Assembly (NCBI GenBank): GCA_025677815.1
Contig: JAIXMP010000007.1
Span: 1,178,001 to 1,242,000, forward strand
DNA length: 64,000 nucleotides
From: Phascolomyces articulosus
Lineage: Eukaryota > Mucoromycota > Mucoromycetes > Mucorales > Lichtheimiaceae
Reading direction: 5' to 3'
The first letter of the stretch is position 1; every line of letters starts with the position of its first letter. The notes under the pieces were generated by a model. That model searched no databases. It saw only the letters and a program-made list of their open reading frames with translations, and had not been told where the DNA came from. Below, one piece after another: positions 24,329 to 37,200 of this stretch. The position numbers and the translations under genes were made by a program.

Positions 24329-25287
24329 ATGGCACCACATAATATCGAAAATATTCATGATTTAATCGAACTAATTAAACTAGAAAAAGAAAAATTACGA
24401 TCATCAACTATTGATTTACAGTTTCATGAAAATTTAAAATCAACAGAACGCCGATTAAATGATTTACAAATAAATGAAGCAGAACATGCCATTGATCCAA
24501 CAACACGAGGTAAAATATAGTACATCACCTTTTTTTCTGAGGACAGCATCGCACACCAACAAAAAAAAACTATATAATTTGTAAATAAAGGAAAACTCAA
24601 CTTTTTTTAAATGAAACAATAATATTAAATAGAACTTGAAGAAAAGCTCGCTCGAGTAAAAGCAGAATGGCAAACTGCTACAGCTGAATTAGAAGATGGC
24701 GAATTAGCGTCACTCACAAAAGAAAAAGCACAACTGGATCAAAAATATAAAAGAGCTGATCAAGAGATTGAAAGTATGGAAGATGAAATACGACAGTTAC
24801 GAATAGAATTGTCAGAATTAGAACAACAAGATGATGAACAACATATTGATGCTGTGAGGTTAGTTTATTGATAAGGATGGTGGTGATAGCAAGGAGGAGA
24901 AGAGAAAAGGCCTTAGAGCTAATTAACCAATGCAAATATGTATAAAGTCTTCAATTGGTATTATATAGAGGATTGGGTGTAAGATTGCTTTCAAAAGATG
25001 ATAAATTTGTTACTGCACTACTATTATGTAAGTTGGTGTATTTTTCTTTTTTGGTTGATCTTTATTATTGTTACACACCTTTTCTGTTCTTTTTTCTTTG
25101 AGTGAACAAGTGTTGGAAATGTGTCAGTTTCAATTGGTGTTATTTATTTATAGAGAAAAACTCAAACATATTAAATCCTATTTTTATAGCCAATGTTAAA
25201 TATCATAAAGTGAATTCTCTTGATATTAGTAAAGGTTATTCATCTTATTACCTATCCAAAGTTATTTGGCAATTCATTTCCATGTAA
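24329..25287 (+). CDS. SPC24: Spc24, Ndc80 kinetochore complex subunit
   Basis: Four exons (24329-24509, 24633-24858, 24969-25027, 25190-25287) join in phase to 187 residues, typical of Spc24. Residues about 20-135 are an almost unbroken coiled coil (ELEEKLARVKAEWQ, RADQEIESMEDEIRQLRIEL). The C-terminal globular domain has the family pattern RGLGVRLLSKDD, then YHKVNSLDISKGYSSYYLSK ending in VIW. Spc24 pairs with Spc25 to join Ndc80/Nuf2 to the inner kinetochore. Sequence conservation in this family is low, so the call relies on the length, the coiled-coil layout and the final Ser-Tyr-Tyr...Ile-Trp pattern. A 5' untranslated A-rich stretch precedes the ATG. Confidence 0.75.
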
Positions 25288-25930
25288 ATAATTATATAAG
25301 TATCTATACATATCCACATCATATCATGATAGCTATCAAGAATAAACAGTTTTTGCAAAAAAAAATTAAAATTAAAATAAAAAAAAATAAAAAAAAAAAT
25401 CTATTATAAATAATTTATGCTTAGAAAGAAATGCATTGACACTTTGTCATTGTAAATAAATAACGAAAAATAAAATAACGCGCGTGATTTCTTACAACTC
25501 AGTTTAATCTTTATAACATAAAATGAGAAAAAGCGTGGGAGAGAACAAAAAGATTATTTAGATTAATTCAAACGAAAGGATTGGTTGATTAGATCGCACG
25601 CAAACGATGAATGGACCGAGAAACCCAATTCTGCGACTTCCGTTCACATCCGAACGGTTCCGGCCTGTCTTCGCTTCAAACCCAATTTTTGTAGAAACAA
25701 CGAATTTAATTAGGATGACAAGATCCATCAATATTATAAAATATAATAAAAGGAAGATTTGATAAACATAATTACACAAAATAATCAGCAAACTTCGACT
25801 TTGAATTGTTTGTTATTTTGTATATTGTATACACTGGCACATTTGAATAAAAAAAAAACAATTATAATAAAAGGAGGATGAAATGGGGAGGAGGAGGAGG
25901 TGGTGGTGGTGGTGGAAAGAGTTAAATAAT
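25288..25930. other. intergenic region with a GC-richer island
   Basis: 643 bp between the convergent Spc24 and Skt5-like genes. Positions 25590-25695 are clearly richer in G+C than the surroundings and contain a hairpin (ccgttc-acatcc-gaacgg, about 25646-25663). A GGA/GGT repeat run lies at 25885-25915. The island may be part of a 3' untranslated region or a small RNA; no known RNA family was recognised. Confidence 0.4.
25885..25915. repeat. GGA/GGT trinucleotide microsatellite
   Basis: A ggggaggaggaggagg run passes directly into tggtggtggtggtgg just outside the stop codon of the Skt5-like gene, in its probable 3' untranslated region. Confidence 0.9.
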
Positions 25931-27820
25931 TTACATGACGATGCATCTATTGTTATTATTGTTATTCGACTTTGTTTGCCTTTTTTTCTCTGGTACAATA
26001 TTTGATGATAAAGATGTAACACGTTTACATGCAGCAGCATGACCCAAATCTGCTGCCCTTTTGTACCATTTTATTGGATCAAGAATATCCTGTTCTTCTT
26101 CATTGTTACTCTGTTGTTCTTCTATCTCCTTTTTTTCAATTGGATGACGAATGCCAATACCATATTCAGTATAATAGCCAACCATAAAATAGGCCTTAGC
26201 CAAAGTCCATCGATGAGCACCATATTGACGATACATATTAGATGCGATGAAAGCTGCTTTACGTGCCCATAGATAAGCTTGATGGTCCGATTGTTCCAGT
26301 TGTTGTCCAAACCCGGTCAAATAAATCCCAGAAAGTGCTAATGCAGCTTCCGCATTATTACCCGACTCGGCTGCTTTGGTATACCAATACAAGGCTAAAT
26401 CCATGTCTGGATGAACAAAAAGACCTAGTTCAAAGCATTCCGCTAATTTAACCTGACTCGGTGCAAAGCCTTCTCGTGCTGCATCATATAATAATCCAAT
26501 GGCATATGGATAATCTTCAATAATAAGACCTGTATCGTTGGTGGTCGTACTATGGTTACTAATATTTTTTGGATGGTGACGGATTGTATTGTTATTTTTG
26601 GTGGATAATAACGAGGAAGATGCTGCTGGAGTTAACTGGATCATGGCCAAAGTGTGTTGTGCTAAAGGAATGGAATTGGTTTCTGCTGCGCGTTGTAACC
26701 AACTAATGGCTTCACGTTTATGGATAGTTTGATCTAATTGTCCTTCCATTAAAACGATACCCAGTTTATACATGCTTTCTGGATGACCTAAATGAGCAGC
26801 TTTACGATAAAAAACAAAAGCGCGTTGAAAATCTTGATGCGTTCCCAATCCTAATTCATGACATACAGCTGTCCGATAAGTAGCTTCACGATGGTTTTGT
26901 TTTGATGCTTGGGTATACATGCTAAATGCTTGATCCGGATTTCGAAAACCGTGCCATTTGGCTAATAAGTAGTGTGCTTCGCTAGCAACATGTCCTCGAT
27001 ATTGCGTCAGTCGTTTTAATAATCGGTAGGCTTCATGACTCCCAACAGATCGAAGTGGATCGGACGTTGATATGCTCATTAAATGGATTGCTAACTGGAG
27101 CATCCATTGAGGTGTTCGTCGTGTTTCGTCTCGCCAACCATGTATTTGTTCTACAGATTCTGGCCATGGATAAGGTAACCCGTTGCTAAGAATTTGTTCC
27201 CATGACAATGTTGGTGTGTTCACTTGGTTGATAACTGGTTGTTGTTGTGGTGGTGATAATGATGATGTGATGGAGGAATGCTGGCGATGGTGAACGACAG
27301 AAGGTGTTTTTTGTGATTGTTGGCGTCGCAATGAAGGAGAGGATGGTTGTATAGTATTAATGGAAGGTAGATGATGAAGATGACCTGGCGGTGCTTTGTG
27401 TCGATACATTCCAGAAAACTCGTCATAGAACCATTGATTAGCGGAGTGGTCCATATCTCTTCTTGAACGGCGTTCGACTGTTTCAAATACTTGATCCATA
27501 TCCAGACTAAAACGATGAAGATCCAGATGATGATAACGCGGGGTTGTAACACTGCTATTATTACTACTATTCTCGACAAGGCTAATAGGCCTATTATCTA
27601 CCTGTGATAGTAATAAAAAAGACACAATGTGTTGATACATATGAACATGTGTATTATTATTATGAAAGTCATTATATATTTACATGGCCCATTGCTTTAT
27701 TGTTTGATAATAATGATCGATTAGTACTAGGATATATGAAAATAAAGGGTATATAGTAGGTATAAAGAAAGATCAAAAGAAAGAAAAAAGAAAAGGAACA
27801 AGAAGTAATGTTATTACCAT
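25931..27820 (-). CDS. Skt5/Chs4-like chitin synthase activator, Sel1 repeats, CaaX end
   Basis: The main exon (25931-27601) encodes about 556 residues. The best start is an ATG alone at 27820-27818, followed at once by a GT donor and an intron to the ctatcacag acceptor at 27602, giving MVDNRPISLVENSS. The N-terminal 180 residues are Ser/Gln/His-rich. Seven or so Sel1-like repeats follow (EATYRTAVCHELGLGTHQDF, RAFVFYRKAAHLGHPESMYK, ALYWYTKAAESGNNAEAALA). The protein ends in CIVM, a CaaX prenylation box, as in yeast Chs4/Skt5, which recruits and activates chitin synthase III at the membrane. Family and CaaX together make the role likely. An alternative start at 27640 reads through the acceptor and is less likely. 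Confidence 0.85.
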
Positions 27821-28386
27821 GTTAACAGTATTTAGTGGTTTGTATGATGATGAATTATTTAATCAATGCAAAATAATAGATAATTTTCCGAATAATAAAA
27901 GATAATGTCGAACAAGCTGAAATTCTCCGTCGCAAAAAAAAAAAAAATTGGGACTTAGTCAAATCAAACATAAAGAAAACGATTAGGCGGCAGCGGCTCA
28001 ATGTTTTCGAGTAGTACAGAGCCGGTTCAAACATGTGAAGATGTTCCGACGTACCCCGCAAAAAGAGGTTTATAGTGAAAGAACCCATGATTGGCTGCTT
28101 GTTTCTAAAAGAGAAAAAGAGTGATGTTATGGCGGAGCTTTGCTTAATTTGGACAAGAGCCACTTAATCACCACTTATTCACTCACTCGAACGTCAACTT
28201 TTATATCCTATGATTCATTGCCATATGAAATTTCTCAGCAAGATATAAAGCAAGAATCCAGCTATCAAAAAAAAGGGTTTCCAATTCTTCTTCTTCTTTC
28301 TTTTGGTTCCTTTTTTTTTTATTTTTAAACCAAATCTCCCACTTCTTTTACATAAATCAACCCTTCTCTCTTATATTATTTCAAAT
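27821..28386. promoter_or_regulatory. divergent promoter region
   Basis: 566 bp between the Skt5-like gene (minus) and SFC1 (plus). A GC-richer segment with ggcggcagcggctc lies at about 27985-27999. A long T/C-rich tract (28280-28325) precedes the SFC1 start. The region probably serves both genes. Confidence 0.4.
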
Positions 28387-29917
28387 ATGAGCAAAAACGA
28401 CGGTAAGCAAAAGACTCCTATTGTCACCCATCTTGTCGCTGGTGGTGCTGCTGGTTTTATGGAAGCATGCACTTGCCATCCACTCGATACTATCAAAGTC
28501 AGAATGCAACTCGCAAAGAGTGTTCAAAAGAGTGCTTCTGTAAGTTTTTTTTTTTTTGAAAATTAAAAAAAGGGGTTATGTTTGTGGGAGAGAGGAAAGG
28601 GGACCATAAAAAGGTTTATTTTAGATAATGTTATTTGAATTTCGAGATAATTATATATTCCCAAATGCTAAATGTATATCCATCGTCATTTTTTATGATA
28701 ATATTCCTATTATATAGGGTAAGAAGCTTGGCTTCTTTGGCGTGGGTGTTAGAATCGTAAAGAACGAAGGTTTCTTGGCTCTTTACAAGGGTCTTGGTGC
28801 TGTCATTGCTGGTATTGTCCCCAAGATGGCTATCCGTTTCAGCTCTTTCGAAATGTACAAGGGTGCTTTGGCCGATGAAAACGGTGTTAACTCCCGTACT
28901 AGCATTTTCTTTTGTAAGTATCAAGTAGTTAATGGCAATGATGAGGTATATTCATCTATCTTAGGAAACATCATCATTATGCTTATTGTTTATTATGCTT
29001 GATCATATGAATATTGTTTTTCTAATCCATTTTTTCCTTGTGATAATTAGCTGGTCTCCTCGCTGGTACCACTGAAGCCGTCATGGTCGTCTCTCCTATG
29101 GATTTGATCAAGATCAGACTTCAAGTATGTTTATTTTTTATGTTCCTGATACAGTAAGAATTTAATTGATAAACTGAGATATTAACTCTTCTTTATGATT
29201 ACTTTTATTTTAGGCTCAACGTAACTCCATGGCTGATCCTTTGGATATTCCCAAGTATCGCAATGCCCCCCATGCTGCTTATGTCATTGTAAAGGAAGAA
29301 GGTTTCCGTGCTCTTTACAAGGGCGTTGCCTTGACCGCTTTAAGACAAGGTAAGAAATAGTTAACGCATTATGTATCCTGGGAAAAACAAAAGGAGTTAA
29401 CAATGAGGATGAGAAATTATATGGGCTGTGTGTGGGTAATACGACGAGAAGGAAAAAGAGAATTGAAATGATTGACATAATGATTATTACTATTATTGTC
29501 ATTCTAGCTACCAACCAAGCTGCCAACTTCACTGCTTACCAAGAATTGAAGAAGTGGGGTAAGAAGGTTCAAAACATTGAAGGTGAACTTCCATCATACC
29601 AAACTTTGGTTATTGGTGGTATTTCTGGTGCTATGGGTCCTTTGTCCAATGCCCCTATTGATACTATCAAGACCCGTATTCAAAAGTCTAACATTTCTGG
29701 TGGTTCTGCCTGGAGCCGTTTCACCACTGTTACTACTGAAATTTACAAGAAGGAAGGTTTCCGTGCATTCTACAAGGGCTTGACCCCTCGTGTCTTGCGT
29801 GTTGCTCCTGGTCAATCCGTCACCTTTGTTGTCTACGAAAAGGTCAAGGGATGGTTGGAAGTTGTCCAGGGCAAGGTGAAGGAAGGTGAATTGACCATTG
29901 CCGCTCCTCAAAAATAA
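28387..29917 (+). CDS. SFC1: mitochondrial succinate-fumarate carrier
   Basis: Five exons (28387-28539, 28718-28913, 29051-29124, 29214-29349, 29508-29917) join in phase to 322 residues. Three mitochondrial-carrier repeats are visible with their signatures: HPLDTIKVRMQ, SPMDLIKIRLQ and APIDTIKTRIQ, each followed by an EGF.ALYKG-type block. The diagnostic segments GLGAVIAGIVPKMAIRFSS and RQATNQAANFTAYQELKKW match the succinate-fumarate exchanger (yeast Sfc1/Acr1). That protein brings succinate from the glyoxylate pathway into mitochondria in exchange for fumarate and is needed for growth on C2 compounds. Codon use is markedly biased (GGT, AAG, CTT), unlike the neighbours, suggesting high expression. 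Confidence 0.95.
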
Positions 29918-30467
29918 GTTTTTTAAAAAGTAGTTTTTTTTTATTTTATAAGTTTGTGTATTTTGTATTTCATTTCTTTTATTCTATCCATCATCCTTCG
30001 AACCTCTTTGTTACAATATCAAAAAAATTCCCCCCCCACTCGCATATATATTCATTACAACAACCTATTACTACACTTTGACACCATGAACAACCACAAA
30101 CACACAAAAAATCTACATCTTTTTTAGATATCCTTTTGCAACTCATCCATTTGTTTTTTACTATTCTCCGCTAAATCCTCTCCTCCCTTGTACAATAAAC
30201 CTATGTTTTTTCAATCTTATCAAATCAATAATTGTTCAATCCGAGATAATCCGTTGCTTCATTTGGTTTTTTACCCGCCCCACCTTTTTTTCTTGGCTGA
30301 AGCTTATCCACGGCCGTTTATTCCGAGAAATTGGGGGGGGGAGGTGGAATTTGGATCCAACAACCCAAAAAAAGTGGATATTTTCAACATCAGCCACCCA
30401 AAAACAACAAATTACGTCCTTTTTTTTTACAAACCAAAAAAAAAAAAAAAAAAAAAAAACGTGAATA
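29918..30467. other. intergenic region
   Basis: 550 bp holding the SFC1 3' region and the TAN1 promoter. It contains short C and G runs (ccccccccac near 30030, gggggggg near 30334) and a 24-bp A run (30436-30459) that ends eight bases before the TAN1 ATG. Confidence 0.5.
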
Positions 30468-31592
30468 ATGAAGCGTGCATCACAATCGAACGAACATCGT
30501 AAAAAACGCACAAAACAATACCACTGTTCTAAGGTAATATATATATTATAACGATGGTAGGAATGGAAACCCAAGATCTCATTAGTTCAAAAAGGAAAGA
30601 ACAGCAGGTGGTGGTGGAGGAAACTTCCAGGTGCAAGCCAACATGAGTGGGATCATGGTAACTTGTACGCGTTCAAAAGAATCTCGAGCACAAAAGGAGG
30701 TTATTGATTTATTTGAAGAGGTAAAGAAATAACAATATATTTTTTGGGAGAAGAGAAAAGATAATTTAACATATATGGTTTGAATCAATCTAGTACGCGC
30801 GAAAGCTTCACCCAGATAATAATGATTCGAAGGATAAAGAAGAGGATAATGATGATGAAGAGGAAGAATTGGATTTGGAAGCACAAGTTGCTAAGGAATT
30901 AGCAGAATTAAAACAACCTGCAAAGGATAACAAGAGAACGTTATTTGCAAACATTCCAACAAATATGGATTGTGGTAATTTAGTGCATGAATTTTCTTTG
31001 ACTTAAACAAGTTTATGTATATGAAACTCAACTAAATTATTTAGTGTTATTTATCAAGGCACGACCACCCGTTGAACCAGTACAATTCGTTCATAAAATT
31101 CTGACAGATTTGAAAGAAGATAAAAAGCAAAGAACTCGTTATACAAGTCGATTTTTACCCGTTGAGAATACCTGTCATGCCAATTTGAATGCTATTGAAA
31201 AAATGGCTGAACCTATTTTTGAATCAAAGTTTAAAAACAATTCAAAATCTGTAAGTTATTCTTGTACTATTATCCGTTTTTCTATTTATTTATTATACTA
31301 ATATAACACTATATAGTTTGCTATCATATGTCGAATTCGTAACTGTACTAAATTGGATCGAATGGAAGTTGTTCAAAAACTTGCAAGTGTGGTGGGAGAA
31401 GGACATCGCGTGGATCTCGAGAATCCCGATTTGGCAATTATTGTTGAAATTTGTCAAAATATTTGCATGATGTCCGTCGTAGAGGATTTCAATGAATTGA
31501 AAAAGTATAATATTGAAAGTATACTGGGATTAAATGATGGTGGACCACCCAAACCAAAAAATAAGCCAAAGCCAAAACAGGAGGAAGAATAA
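30468..31592 (+). CDS. TAN1: Tan1/THUMPD1, tRNA acetylation adaptor
   Basis: Five exons (30468-30533, 30586-30720, 30794-30974, 31045-31250, 31317-31592) join in phase to 287 residues. The first exon (MKRASQSNEHRKKRTKQ) is a short basic tail like that of yeast Tan1. Then SGIMVTCTRSKESRAQKEVIDLFEE, an acidic linker (DEEEEELDLE type), and the THUMP domain (VLFIKARPPVEPVQFVHKIL, RYTSRFLPVENTCHA, FAIICRIRNCTKLDR, VDLENPDLAIIVEI). Tan1 binds tRNA and helps the acetyltransferase Kre33/NAT10 make N4-acetylcytidine at position 12 of tRNA-Ser and tRNA-Leu. The tail is Pro/Lys-rich. The first-exon model is inferred but phase-correct; without it the frame has no good start. Confidence 0.92.
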
Positions 31593-34251
31593 CAACAGGT
31601 GCAGAGCAACAGGTGGAGAAAGAACAATAAACAAGATGACTAAAAAATTGTAATTATCAACAATGTACATCATCATTATTACCGCTTAATACAGCTTTAT
31701 TTCTATTATGTTTTTGCTTATTCATGACGTTTTTGCTTATCTTGTAAATAAACTAAAGTTCTTAAAAAAGAAAAACCCTCATGCAACTCCATGTGATTTT
31801 AGCATGAAAAAGATCGATTTTTTTTTACACTCAACTCTACGACTTTAAAAAAAATCACTAACAACGATTTTGCATGGAAATTGATATCGTATATAAAAGA
31901 AAATGCAGAGTAAAGTATCATGTTAAGGATAAATGTGGAAATATAATCATTTTTTCTCGAGCTTGAATAATTTATAATCAATTATAAATCAAATTGAACT
32001 GGATTGAAAATATTTAAAATTGATAAAGTATTACCCAAAAGAAAAAAAAATCATGTTTCAAAATCAATATATCTTTTTTACATGGCCCTCAGACCACTGA
32101 CGTAGAAATTTCGTGGCCCATCCAATTCCATAATTAGCACTCCTCCCCCAGTCTTTTTTTTTCCCATGGCCATCATTGAGTGCAACATGAGCCTTTCTTT
32201 TTTCATGCTTTTGCAAACTTAAAAAAAACTTTTTTGTTGGATCAGATTTTCTAATAATTTGGGCTTTATTTCTTTAAGGAGCAATGAAACAGAAAACGTT
32301 AGTTTAATAGGTTACTATGTAGTTAATCATTGTAATAGTAGCATCACTGTCCCAACAATTATGTAATGAAAGAGAGAGAAAGGACGAATATACTCCTTTG
32401 GCTCAGTGCCTGATTCTTTTTCTTATATGATTTAAAGGGAGTAAACGTGGGATAGAACAATTTTTTTTCACACGATAAAAAAGGGAATTATGATTCCATT
32501 GTCTTCTGTCAGAGATAATTAGAAGTTTATCATGTTTTCGGTTTTATCTGATTATTATGATTCGTGCCTACAGGGCAATTTAACAAAAAAAAAGACTCTG
32601 CCGTTCATTTTATGAATAGCAGTACATTCTATTCGTATATACGTAAACTATCAACAACCATATTTGTATAACAATAAATAATATATGTACAATAGTTCTG
32701 CTTGTATCATATGCCAAATAATGCCCTGACAAGCAGGTATTTCTATAAATACAAACATGATCAGCAAACTTTCGCAGGATATGAATAATGATATACATTC
32801 TCCATTTAGACTGCTTGCAAAATTATCGAGAAAGTATTTCTACTATGTAGCTAATTGATGCAAATTTAGGTTGAGTGGCAAATATGGTGTACTTCTTCAT
32901 TGTTGTAAACTTGCAGTAGATATGCTGTGCGCAGGCTATAAATTAAAAAAAAAAATGAACTTTCAATTTTTTAGTAGCAGTATAGTCATTATGACTTCTA
33001 ATATTTTTTTTTCTCATACACATTTCTTTATTTACTGATAAAATAACGGCTCAGGTGGTTGTGATCTGTTTCAAGGAACATATTTTATTCAATTCAATTC
33101 AATCCTATTTTGAGCAATATTTTCCCCTTTGTATACTATAATTTATAGCCATGTCTTTTAATCTTAAAGGAGGCTTTGTATATTATAATGCCATTATTAT
33201 GCTTATTTCCTGGCATCATCCCAACTCGACATAAGTATGATACAGAAAATCCCGTATTGCTGCAGTAGTTGATTAGCATCAAAACGTTATGATAAGAATG
33301 GTGATGGCAATATAAATTTATTCGAAAACACAGACATTACGTAACAGATCAGATCAGATACAATGAACGGATACTTCTAAGAACAAGATTGTAACACCAT
33401 ATGCTCAATGTACATTGATAAAATAGGTTTTAGTTCTTGTGAATATAAGAACAGTAGAGCATATTCAGCGATCGACTTTAAAAAAATAGAAACCTTGCCT
33501 CTGTACAGCTCCATTCGCAACAGCAATTAAATATAACTCGAATTATAATATATTGTGTTCTTATTGAACTTTACTCGTCGAACCAAAAAGAATACTTTTT
33601 ATGGGAAAGGAGATTCTGTGTTATTTTATTTATAACTGCAAATTTAATGATGGTAAATATTATCAAAGATAAGCAATGATACACTCAGGGATTCATTTAT
33701 AAAATGAAAAAAGTGAGAATACATTTTCTTTTGCAAAAACAGGTATAGAAAAAACCAGATGAATATTTTTATTCCATCGCAAATTTTCCATTTTAAAAAT
33801 GAACACCCCTAACAACTGTATTACATACAATGTTGGATAATCAGTTAGTCGACCCAGGATATTGATTCAATTTATCTTGTTCCTCAGCATAAATTCTTTT
33901 TAGTTGTAGAATTGCTTTTGCTATCACATAGTAATAAAACATAAAGTTTAGACTATAAATTTCTTTATTAAAATTGTATAAAAAATGATTTGTTATCTTG
34001 ATTTATAAAGTTTTGGTAAATTTGGAATGTATGAATAAGAACCAGCTCATACAGTGGATTGTTGAATACAATACTACAAAAATATTTATAATGTTATTAT
34101 AATGAGGTAACTTGTAGTAGTAATAAGAGCAATATCGATATAAATAAAAAAAAAAACTAATGGAAGAGAAAAGGAAAAAGTAGGAAAAAAAAGTGGAAGG
34201 AAAATAGATATAATAGTAATAATAAAAGGATAAATATAAAAACTGAATAAA
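31593..34251. other. gene-poor AT-rich region
   Basis: About 2.7 kb without a convincing gene. A GC-richer segment at about 32080-32150 (tggccctcagaccactgacg and following) has TGGCC...GGCCCA ends and might be a transposon relic. A short aattc repeat lies at 33090-33105. Everything else is AT-rich, with no motif, tRNA or coding pattern. Confidence 0.45.
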
Positions 34252-37200
34252 CTAAACAGTAAAAGTCGCTTTTTGTCGAATGTCAAGACTAGTGTGACCA
34301 GCAAGAAGAGTGAATTCACCAGAAGGGACAACCCATTTCTGTTGAACGACATCCCAAATACTCAAGTCACGAACGGTGAATTCAAAGTTGACCTTTTTCT
34401 TTTTGCCAGCTTCCACAAAAACTTTTTCAAATCCACGTAATTGCTTGGGTGGTTGATCGGCAGATTCTGGATAAACAATATAAGCTTGAACGATCTCATT
34501 ACCGTCCAAGTGACCAGTGTTTTCAACAAACAAAGATGCAGTGGCCAATGTAGCAGTAACCTTCTCAGTCTTCTTCTTATTGACCTTGACGTTCAACTTG
34601 TCAAATTCAAACGTGGTGTACGATAAACCATAACCAAATTCATAGAGGGGTTCAATGTTATATTTGTCAAAGTGACGGTAACCAATATAAACACCTTCTG
34701 TGTATTCCACCTTTATAAATAAATAAATATATACAATTAGAAACCATATTATTCTTTTGTTTATGGAGAGTATATCATTGCATATGCGAAAAAAAACGCT
34801 AACTTACTTCGAGGTCTGGCGAAACATCAGCAACGTAATCATTAATATCCTTGGCAATAGTATAAGGTAATCTACCGCTTGGGTTGTAGTCACCAAACAA
34901 GACATCGGCAAGTGAATTACCAGTTTCTTGACCAGGCAAACCCGGCCAGACAATTGCCTATTATGAAGTCGTTAACCCCAATGTCAATTTAATATTTCTT
35001 TTACTTCTTTTAATAATTCAATAAACAATCAATTAATGTACCTTAATGTTAGGATGATCAATCCAAGATGACATATCGATCGGGCCGACAGAGTGAATGA
35101 CAACTACAGTGTTATCGTTGGCATCTGCAACTGCTTTAATCTATAATGGAATAGTGACACCAGGTATCATTATTAGTAATTATAATAATAAAAATACCCT
35201 ACCAAGAACTTATTGGTAATGATATATAGTCGAGGTAATAAGCAAATATTTACCAAGTTTTCACCATTATACCAGAGAGTGAGATTGTTACGATCTCCGG
35301 GATTATCATCAACCACAATATACATTTCACCAGAATCAGACTTGGCAAATACAAAAGCGATATCAGCATCAGCAGCAATCTTGGCAGCATTTTCAAGATC
35401 CCAGTCATCTAAAGTGCTGGTAATTTCAATAGAGTCGTCGGCACGGTCTGTAATACCATCAAGGGGCTTTAAACGTACAAAAAAAAAAGAACAGAAATTA
35501 GGACATGACACTATTATTATCAGTAAGAGTATAATTAATGTGAAATACGTATGTATATTTACAGTTACGAGATAAGGAAGATAGCAAGAACCGGACCCCC
35601 AGCCTTGGGTCAAAGTACCACGCGAGCAGCTTCCATCTTGGCATTTGTTCAAACCTCTATATACAAGTAACATCAGTAGCATATTATTAGCATTATTTAT
35701 CTTTTGAATGTTATTTGCAGTATTTACAAAACACTTACTCTGGATCAGGTCCAGCATCACTACCAATAATGGCGAGCTTATTGATAGAATCTTGTTTAAG
35801 AGGAAGAATATTATCTTCATTCTTTAAAAGGACAACAGAAGCAGCACCCTGGGCACGAATATTTTCCTTGTGATTACGTTGGACATTAAGGTCCGCATGT
35901 ACATCTGAGTCAAAGTAGTTGAAGCGTAATTCAGGATAATCCTAATAAGTAGTAAAAAAGGTATACCCATTAGATTAATGGCACTGTGTTATACCACCTG
36001 TTTCCAAGGGACTCTAGTACAGTTTGTATTATTCTTTGTCTCAAGAAGCTTGATGATCGAATTTTTACCTTATCTTGTCCAACCTATAAGTTATATATTC
36101 ATATTAAATATTAGATTATATTCTTTGTATATCATATTATCTTAATTGAAAGATCTGGAAATATAATAATATTCAACGATATATACCTTATACCATGCAG
36201 CCACAATACGGGTTGCCATATCAGTAACCTATTATATAGTTAAATAAACGGTTAGTGTATAGTGTTCTAAGTAAATATAAAACAACTGATTTTGCCATTA
36301 CCCGATCCTCAGAGACATCACCACGTTCAACAGCATCAGTGAGATTTTTGCCAAACCACAAACCACCACCAGTAACACTGTCAGCATTGGCATCACCTAA
36401 TTTGATTAAATAAAATTTCATAGCCAATGAGCATCAATTGATTTTCATCCAGAGAAACGAGATAGCAGAAGAACCCAGTTTAATGATGATAGCGATAATA
36501 CCATAAACAATAAAAAACATATTTACCTGGCATAGTCATATCGAGACCACTGTTAATACCATTAACAGTCGAGTGTGTAGCCCACCAATCACTCATTACA
36601 AAGCCCTTGAAATCAAGTTGATCCTTCAAAATATTGTTCATGAGATTATCACTATCGCATGCGTAAGTACCGTTAACCTTGTCTATTGTTAAAATAAAGG
36701 AAGAAAAGTAATTAATAACTTCACACTAGCCATTCGTAATAAACGAATACAAGAAATTCGATTTACTTACTATAAGAACACATAACTGCACCAGAGCCAG
36801 CTTCAATGGAGTGATAGAAAGGTATCAAGTACATTTCATGCAAAGTTTTGTCATCCATAATAGTATCAACCTATACAAAATAAAAAAAATGAATGATGAG
36901 CAACCCATCTGTAGTGCAAGAAAAGCCCAGATGAGAAAAAAAAATGTATAAACTTACATCGTAACGGTTTTCTTCTTGTTCATTACCAATAAGATGCTTG
37001 GTAGTGGCGATCTGATAATAATAATGTGTAGGTATGGGTTAGCTGGACAATTATAATATTGTAAAACCAAATTTATTCTCATCATGCGTTCTCATACATA
37101 TACAAACAAGGAAGGGAATTATACATACCACACCCTCGCTTTGAATACCGTGGATGAGTTCTTCAGAAACGGCAGCTGCGAGATAGGGATCTTCGCCAGC

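Noticed and set aside
25558..25791. 77-residue minus-strand frame over the GC-richer island
   Set aside because: The first half is AT-rich hydrophobic sequence and the rest follows from the island; no domain recognised.
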